Of a stretch of DNA of 10,134 bases, positions 5,625-10,134 are shown one piece after another. The position numbers were made by a program, and so were the translations under genes. The DNA is from Pseudomonadota bacterium (GTDB taxonomy: Bacteria > Pseudomonadota > Gammaproteobacteria > Burkholderiales > Burkholderiaceae_B): contig JAEZGR010000031.1 in assembly GCA_023437255.1 (NCBI GenBank), positions 1-10,134 of the forward strand. The letters are read 5' to 3'. Positions within the stretch are counted from its first letter, which is position 1, and every line of letters begins with the position of its first letter. The notes under the pieces are model-generated. The model saw nothing but the letters and a program-made list of their open reading frames with translations. It made no database searches and was not told the origin of the DNA.

Positions 5625-7205
5625 ATGCACGAACTCATTCTTGCCGACCTGGTCACGGCCCTCCCAGACGCCGTCCGGCTGCAGCGCATTGTTCAGACGG
5701 TGCAGCAGCATTTCCACTCCGACGCCGTGGGTCTTTTACGCCTCGATGAAGGCAGCCTGCGCATGGTCGCCGCCGCCGGGCTGGCCCACGACGCGCTGGG
5801 CCGGCACTTTGCCGTGGCCGAGCATCCACGATTCGCCACCATACTTGCGCGCCGCGAACCCACCTGGTTCGAACCCGGCAGTATTCTTCCCGACCCCTAT
5901 GACGGGCTGCTCGACGATCGCCAGGGCGAACCCCTGCCCGTCCACGACTGCCTGGGCATGAGTCTGTATGTGGAAGGCAAGCTCTGGGGAGCGCTGACAC
6001 TTGATGCACTGGAGACCGGCACCTTCGACGAACAGGCGCAAATGGACCTGCAGCGCTATGCGCTGCTGCTGGAAGCCGCGATTCGCGTCACCATGCTCGA
6101 AAAAGAAAACCGCAATCTGCGGCAGCTGCGCAGCAACGTGGTCGACGACATGCAGATCGTCGACGACAAGGAAATCATCGGGCGCAGCGACGCCATCGGT
6201 CAGCTGCTGCACGAACTCGATGTGGTCGCGGATTCCGACCTGCCGGTGCTGCTGCTGGGGGAAACGGGCGTCGGCAAGGAATTGTTTGCGCGCCGGGTGC
6301 ACCGGCGCTCACGGCGTCGCAACAAGCCGCTCGTACATGTGAACTGCGCGGCGCTGCCCGAGTCGCTGGCAGAAAGCGAACTGTTCGGCCATGTGAAGGG
6401 TGCGTTTTCGGGTGCCACGCACGACCGTGCCGGGCGCTTTGAGACCGCGCAGGGTGGCACACTGTTTCTGGATGAAGTCGGTGAGTTGCCGCTGTCGGTA
6501 CAGGCGAAGCTGCTGCGTGCCCTGCAGAACGGCGAGATCCAGCGCCTGGGCACCGACACGCCGATCAAGACCGACGTGCGTATCATTGCCGCCACCAACC
6601 GTCAGCTCAAGGAGAACACGCTGGCGGGCAGCTTTCGCGCAGATCTGTATCACCGGCTCTCGGTCTACCCCGTGCATATCCCGCCGCTGCGCGAGCGCGA
6701 CCGCGACGTGTTGATACTGGCGGGGCATTTTTTGGAGTTCAATCGCGCGCGGCTGGGGGTACGCGGCCTGCGCCTGTCGTACGGCGCCGAAGAGGCGCTA
6801 CTGGCCTACCCCTGGCCCGGCAACGTGCGCGAACTCGAGCACGTGATCAGCCGCGCAGCGCTAAAAATGCTCAGCCGCGGCAGCAGCCGTGATCAGATCC
6901 TGACCATACCGGCCGAACTGCTGGACCTGGACCTGCCGCTGAACGCCCTGGCACACACCCATGCCGCCGCCACAGGGGCGCAACAGGCGGCTCAAGTGGA
7001 AGCGCTGGCAGCCATGCAGCCCGGCGCGGCGCCCCTGCGAACGGCGCTTGAAGATTACGAACGCACGATGATCTGCAACGCATTACAAAGCACCGGCGAG
7101 AACTGGGCACAGGCGGCGCGACTGCTCGATATCGACCCGAGCAATCTGCACAAGCGCGCGAAAAAGCTCGGGCTCAAGACCGCTAGTGACCGGCCAGGGC
7201 AGTAG
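5625..7205 (+). CDS. norR: NO-responsive sigma-54 activator NorR
   Basis: This 526-residue cytoplasmic enhancer-binding protein senses NO and activates norAB. The N-terminal GAF domain (about 1-165) holds a mononuclear iron. Residues matching the proposed E. coli NorR ligand set are R69, D93 (in PDPYDG), H107, C109 and D127, with a two-residue insertion between PDPYDG and VHDC. The AAA+ domain (about 183-410) shows Walker A GETGVGKE (212-219), Walker B GGTLFLDE (277-284), a sigma-54 contact loop reading GAFSGA (259-264; most family members have GAFTGA) and FRADLYHRL (337-345). A Fis-type helix-turn-helix ends the protein (about 493-516, NWAQAARLLDIDPSNLHKRAKKLGL). An ATG at 5625 fits the family start MHELILADLV. 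There is no Shine-Dalgarno sequence before it; the longer open frame back to 5091 runs antisense through norA and the promoter. The gene is divergent from norA and overlaps the tautomerase gene by 23 bases at its end. Confidence 0.96.
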   Translation: MHELILADLVTALPDAVRLQRIVQTVQQHFHSDAVGLLRLDEGSLRMVAAAGLAHDALGRHFAVAEHPRFATILARREPTWFEPGSILPDPYDGLLDDRQGEPLPVHDCLGMSLYVEGKLWGALTLDALETGTFDEQAQMDLQRYALLLEAAIRVTMLEKENRNLRQLRSNVVDDMQIVDDKEIIGRSDAIGQLLHELDVVADSDLPVLLLGETGVGKELFARRVHRRSRRRNKPLVHVNCAALPESLAESELFGHVKGAFSGATHDRAGRFETAQGGTLFLDEVGELPLSVQAKLLRALQNGEIQRLGTDTPIKTDVRIIAATNRQLKENTLAGSFRADLYHRLSVYPVHIPPLRERDRDVLILAGHFLEFNRARLGVRGLRLSYGAEEALLAYPWPGNVRELEHVISRAALKMLSRGSSRDQILTIPAELLDLDLPLNALAHTHAAATGAQQAAQVEALAAMQPGAAPLRTALEDYERTMICNALQSTGENWAQAARLLDIDPSNLHKRAKKLGLKTASDRPGQ

Positions 7206-7557
7206 TGCCGTTTGCCATGCCCATGTTGCCGCGCGGGAAGTCGATCACGCGCACGCGCACATGGCTTTCTTCCGTAAGCCCCGACACCTCGGCGGCGGCG
7301 CGGCTCATCATGGCGATCAGCGCATCTTTCTGCTGCTGCGTTCGCCCCTCGATCATGTCGACGACGATGATCACGCCCTCGGCGCCCAACTGACCCGCAT
7401 CCATGTAAGCGTCGTCGGCCAGTTCCTGAAGAATGACGCGAACCGAGCTGAGCGGTGCGCCGATGCTCTCGACCACGGCATCGGAGCAGCGCTGCATGAG
7501 TTCCTTCTTCTTTTCGGCACTGAGCCCCGGGGTAATCGCAATGGTGACGTAAGGCAC
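7183..7557 (-). CDS. Fused (two-unit) 4-oxalocrotonate tautomerase-like protein
   Basis: This 124-residue protein of the tautomerase superfamily is twice the usual 62-residue 4-OT subunit. After removal of the initiator Met it starts with Pro1, the general base of the family. First unit (2-61): PYVTIAITPGLS, then APLSSVRVILQEL; it keeps Pro1, Arg39 and an aromatic Tyr50, but the residue matching Arg11 is Leu. Second unit (62-124): VIIVVDMIEGRTQQQKDALI, then HVRVRVIDFPRGNMGMANG; it lacks an N-terminal proline but keeps the Arg11 equivalent (Arg72) in GRT. The start is a GTG with AGGAG six bases upstream; a longer frame to 7665 is rejected because Pro must follow the first residue. The substrate is unknown, and no catabolic cluster surrounds it. 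The gene converges on norR, with the last 23 bases overlapping. Confidence 0.85.
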   Translation of the reverse strand: MPYVTIAITPGLSAEKKKELMQRCSDAVVESIGAPLSSVRVILQELADDAYMDAGQLGAEGVIIVVDMIEGRTQQQKDALIAMMSRAAAEVSGLTEESHVRVRVIDFPRGNMGMANGTTALAGH

Positions 7558-7585
7558 GGATTTCTCCTGTTGTTGTGGTCGCTCT

Positions 7586-7613
7586 ATACTACCTGCGCAG
7601 CGCGGTGACGCAA
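7586..7613 (-). promoter_or_regulatory. Candidate sigma-70 promoter of the tautomerase gene
   Basis: On the minus strand TTGCGT (7613-7608) and TAGTAT (7591-7586) are 16 bases apart. The predicted start near 7579 would give a short leader holding the AGGAG before the GTG. The match is moderate. Confidence 0.35.
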
Positions 7614-7663
7614 GAGCGAACGGCCGCTTTCTTCTCATTCCGAAACGACCAGACCCAATCAAC

Positions 7664-8044
7664 ATGAACTATCTGCTCATCAAGCACATCCACGTCACCG
7701 CAGCCGCCCTCAGCATTCTGTTCTTCATCATTCGCGCCTACTGGTCCGTAACCGAAAACAGTCTGCTTCAAAAGAAAGTAGTGAAGATCGCCCCGCACAT
7801 CATCGACACGGTGCTGCTGGTGGCCGCGATCATGCTTTCCATGCTGCTTGGGCCCGCAGCCTCGCAGCCCTGGGTGCTGACCAAGATCATTCTGCTGGTG
7901 GCCTACATCGGCGTGGGCACAGTGGCCATCAAACGCGGTCGCACGCCGGGCACACGAGCCGTGGCCGCCGTGATTGCGGTGGCCATCTTCGCGTATATCG
8001 TGGGCGTTGCGTTGAACCGCAGCCCCGCGTCGTGGTTCGCATAG
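7664..8044 (+). CDS. SirB2-family small membrane protein
   Basis: This 126-residue protein has four predicted membrane segments (about 4-25, 46-64, 70-89 and 97-117). It shows the SirB2 signatures: LLIKHIHVTAA near the start, an FFIIRAYW stretch, APHIIDTVLLVAAIMLS in the second helix pair, and PWVLTKIILLVAYIGVG. SirB was named as an up-regulator of Salmonella invasion genes, but the molecular function of this widespread family is not established. The length is typical. No good Shine-Dalgarno sequence precedes the ATG. Its stop codon TAG lies within ATAGGAG, the likely ribosome binding site of the patatin gene 9 bases on, so the two are probably cotranscribed and translationally linked. The promoter is not clear; 7558-7663 also holds the opposite-facing tautomerase promoter. 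Confidence 0.85.
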   Translation: MNYLLIKHIHVTAAALSILFFIIRAYWSVTENSLLQKKVVKIAPHIIDTVLLVAAIMLSMLLGPAASQPWVLTKIILLVAYIGVGTVAIKRGRTPGTRAVAAVIAVAIFAYIVGVALNRSPASWFA

Positions 8045-8056
8045 GAGACCGATCTG
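8043..8056 (+). promoter_or_regulatory. Ribosome binding site and CTG start of the patatin gene
   Basis: AGGAG (8043-8047) is followed after six bases by CTG (8054-8056). The downstream codons read Ser-Asp-Asn-Arg. No in-frame ATG or GTG exists between the stop at 8042 and the essential glycine-rich motif. The Shine-Dalgarno sequence overlaps the stop codon of the SirB2 gene. Confidence 0.6.
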
Positions 8057-9268
8057 TCTGACAACCGCAGCCGAGCCAAACCGCGGGCAGGGTCTGCCAC
8101 CATCGCCCTGCCCGCCTACGAAACCGTAGCGCTGGTATTGCAGGGTGGCGGCGCACTGGGGGCCTACCAGGCGGGCGTGTTCGAGGGCCTGCAGGAAGCA
8201 GGCATACCACTGAATCGGCTGGCGGGCATCTCGATCGGCGCGCTGAACACCGCCATCATTGCCGGGAACGCGCCCGAAAATCGGCTCCAACGTCTGCGCG
8301 AGTTCTGGGAAACCATCTGCCAGCCCAACACCCCGTTCATGGCACTGCCGCCTTTTGTCGAGCAGTCGATCTTCAACGTGAACGACGCCACCCGGGAGTT
8401 TCTCGGGCACCTGAATGCGAGCCGGGCAGTGCTGGACGGTCAGCGCGGCTTCTTCCGGCCCCGCATCCCGGCCCCGGTGATGCCCAACGTGCGCTGCGAC
8501 CAGTCGCAGGCAAGCTTTTACGATTTCAGCGATCTCAAGGGCACGCTTGAGCGCCTGTGCGATTTTGACCGGGTCAACGGCGGCGAATTGCATGTGTCGG
8601 TGGGTGCCGTGAACGTGCGCAACGGCAACTTTGTTTATTTCGACAATCGCGAAATACCGTTGCGTGCCGAACACTTCATGGCCTCCGGCGCGCTGCCGCC
8701 CGCCTTTCCTGCAGTGGAGATCGACGGCGAGTTCTATTGGGACGGCGGCTTGGTGTCGAACACGCCGCTTGGCCATGTGTTGCAGCAGCGCCCGATGACC
8801 GACACCCTTGTCTTCCAGGTCGACCTCTGGAGCGCCCGCGGCGCCGCGCCCACCAACATGAGCGAAGTCTCCGACCGGATGCAGGACATTCGCTATTCGA
8901 GCCGCACGCGCTTCGTCACCGATCACTTTCGCCAGTCGCAGCAGCTTCGTCACCTGGCCTGGCGCATGTTGCAGGATCTGCCCGAAGACGTGCGGTCACA
9001 CGCCGATTATGTGAAACTGGCCGAAGAAGTCAGCACGGCCAAGTGCTACAACGTGCTGCACCTCATTTTTCGAAACCAGCCCTACGACCTGCATTACAAG
9101 GATCACCAGTTCGGGCTGGCGGCCATGCGTGAACACTGGCAGCACGGCCTCGCGGATATCCGCAAGACCCTGGCGGACCCGGAACGGCTCGCCATGCCCG
9201 ACCGCGATGTCGGCTTCGTCACGCACGACGTGCACCGCGAGGAACTGGAAAAGCGCATGGGGCGCTGA
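8054..9268 (+). CDS. Patatin-like phospholipase with C-terminal DUF3734-type domain
   Basis: This is a probable lipid acyl hydrolase of 404 residues, counted from a CTG start. The patatin domain has the oxyanion-hole motif GGGALG (31-36), the nucleophile elbow GISIG with Ser60 (58-62), and the catalytic dyad Asp in WDGG (Asp230). The C-terminal third (about 270-400: YSSRTRFVTDHFRQ, LPEDVRSHADYVKLAEE, DLHYKDHQFG, DVHREEL) matches the DUF3734 extension common in bacterial patatins. No signal peptide is seen, so it is probably cytoplasmic or membrane-associated. Start choice: the first conserved strand (YETVALVLQGGG) must be included, which rules out a TTG at 8138. Upstream in frame only CTG codons (8054, 8108, 8132) or an ATC are available, and only 8054 has a good ribosome binding site. 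It may form an operon with the SirB2 gene. It ends three bases before the convergent permease gene, with no clear terminator between them. Confidence 0.9.
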   Translation: MSDNRSRAKPRAGSATIALPAYETVALVLQGGGALGAYQAGVFEGLQEAGIPLNRLAGISIGALNTAIIAGNAPENRLQRLREFWETICQPNTPFMALPPFVEQSIFNVNDATREFLGHLNASRAVLDGQRGFFRPRIPAPVMPNVRCDQSQASFYDFSDLKGTLERLCDFDRVNGGELHVSVGAVNVRNGNFVYFDNREIPLRAEHFMASGALPPAFPAVEIDGEFYWDGGLVSNTPLGHVLQQRPMTDTLVFQVDLWSARGAAPTNMSEVSDRMQDIRYSSRTRFVTDHFRQSQQLRHLAWRMLQDLPEDVRSHADYVKLAEEVSTAKCYNVLHLIFRNQPYDLHYKDHQFGLAAMREHWQHGLADIRKTLADPERLAMPDRDVGFVTHDVHREELEKRMGR

Positions 9269-9271
9269 ATT

Positions 9272-10134
9272 TCAGTTAGCCGGGCGCACTCTGCTCAGCA
9301 CCAGCATGCCCGCCAGCACGCAAATCGTGCCCAGGATCTGTAATGTGGTGATCGGCTCGCCAAGGAACCACCATGCCAGAAAAAGGATGGACACCGGCCC
9401 GATCATGCCCAATTGCGCTGTCAGCGGTGCGCCAATGCGGGCGACCGCCCACATGATCATGAACGTGGGAAGAAAGGTATGGGCAACGGAATGGATGAGC
9501 GACAGCTCGTAGATTTCGACCGGTTGCTTGAGGCTCTGCCAGCCATGCTGCACCAGGAAATGCACCGTGGCATAGATCGCTGAGGAAGTCATCGCGTAGG
9601 CCACCAGCCGGGTCGAGCCGATGCGCTTGAGAATCTCGCCCGAGCAGATGAGATAGATCGCATAGGTAAATGCCGACCCCAGTACGAAGGTGGCGCCCAG
9701 CAGCACGTTGCCGCCGGTGAACGAGAGATCGTGCACGAACACAAACAATACGCCCAGGTACGAAAGGCCCATGGCCAGCCATTGCGCCCCGCTGATGCGC
9801 CGCTTCAGGTACAGCGCCGAAATCATCAGCACGAACGTGGGCGACAAAAACAGGATCAGCCGCTCCAGGCCCGCCGAGATGTACTGCAAGCCCAGAAAGT
9901 CGAGGTAGCTCGACAGGTAATAGCCGATGAAGCCCAGCCCCAGAATGGTGAGAGAATCGCGGCGACTGAGCGGCGCCAGCCTGCCGGTACGCACACGCCA
10001 CGCCTGCATGGCCGCCACCGCCGCAAAGAACGGCAGCGCGAACAGCATGCGAAAGCCCATCACGGTCAGGGCATCAACGCCGTAACGGTAGGTGAGTTTG
10101 GCAACAATCGCCTTGGCCGAGAACAGCACGGCCC
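9272..10134 (-). CDS. EamA-family (drug/metabolite) permease, 5' end missing
   Basis: At least 286 residues are in the window and the frame runs off the right edge. A GTG at 10129 is in frame, but it falls inside the first membrane helix (AVLFSAKAIVAKL), so the real start is probably outside. The protein is a string of hydrophobic helices in two similar halves, as in EamA/DMT transporters. Typical pieces are GLQYISAGLERLILFLSPTFVLMISALYLKRRISGAQWLAMGLSYLGV in the first half and GMIGPVSILFLAWWFLGEPITTLQILGTICVLAGMLVL at the end of the second. Substrates in this family are diverse and cannot be assigned here. It ends tail to tail with the patatin gene. Confidence 0.88.
   Translation of the reverse strand, partial: AVLFSAKAIVAKLTYRYGVDALTVMGFRMLFALPFFAAVAAMQAWRVRTGRLAPLSRRDSLTILGLGFIGYYLSSYLDFLGLQYISAGLERLILFLSPTFVLMISALYLKRRISGAQWLAMGLSYLGVLFVFVHDLSFTGGNVLLGATFVLGSAFTYAIYLICSGEILKRIGSTRLVAYAMTSSAIYATVHFLVQHGWQSLKQPVEIYELSLIHSVAHTFLPTFMIMWAVARIGAPLTAQLGMIGPVSILFLAWWFLGEPITTLQILGTICVLAGMLVLSRVRPAN

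Noticed and set aside
7589..8953. 454-codon open frame on the minus strand opposite the SirB2 and patatin genes
   Set aside because: It covers two well-recognised genes on the other strand; its composition is typical of antisense frames.
9266..9300. Bidirectional terminator between the patatin and EamA genes
   Set aside because: Only three bases separate the stop codons and no hairpin with a T tract on either strand was found.

Overview
The window is about 60% G+C and looks like a chromosomal segment of a betaproteobacterium of the order Burkholderiales. The Alcaligenaceae are a plausible family, but that is a guess from gene content and style. The main basis is the divergent norR / norA-norB arrangement, with a quinol-type nitric oxide reductase and a YtfE-like di-iron protein. 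This is the layout known from Ralstonia/Cupriavidus. No tRNA, rRNA, CRISPR array, insertion sequence or phage gene was seen. Coding density is high and no gene-free stretch exceeds about 230 bases.

Layout, left to right. (1) 1-701, minus strand: the N-terminal 233 codons of a GAF-PAS sensory protein that runs off the left edge; its GAF domain carries an unusual cluster of four cysteines. (2) 797-2461, minus: a SulP/SLC26 anion transporter with a C-terminal STAS domain. Its upstream region (2462-2606) holds two candidate promoters, an 11-bp palindrome and a tandem 9-bp repeat. (3) 2600-2628: an intrinsic terminator closing the next operon. (4) 2692-5473, minus: the norA-norB operon, with an 8-bp gene overlap. 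(5) 5474-5624: the control region, with a textbook -24/-12 (sigma-54) promoter for norAB and three GGT-N7-ACC sites for NorR. (6) 5625-7205, plus: norR, the NO-sensing sigma-54 activator. (7) 7183-7557, minus: a fused two-unit 4-oxalocrotonate tautomerase-like protein, overlapping the end of norR tail to tail. (8) 7664-8044 and 8054-9268, plus: a SirB2-type membrane protein followed by a patatin-like phospholipase that appears to start at a CTG codon. (9) 9272-10134, minus: an EamA-family permease, cut by the right edge.

The best understood unit is the NO-response switch. NO binds the iron in the NorR GAF domain. NorR, bound at the three enhancer sites, then drives the sigma-54 promoter. The operon makes NorA (a di-iron NO-binding/repair-type protein) and NorB (which reduces NO to N2O with electrons from quinol). 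The third NorR site lies on a good extended -10 element whose predicted transcription start falls at the norR ATG. This suggests a leaderless norR message and autorepression. The remaining genes are ordinary housekeeping or accessory genes with no clear link to NO. I found no clearly new multi-gene system. The points most worth checking are the leaderless/autorepressed norR, the CTG start, the cysteine cluster in the GAF domain and the rearranged active site of the fused tautomerase.
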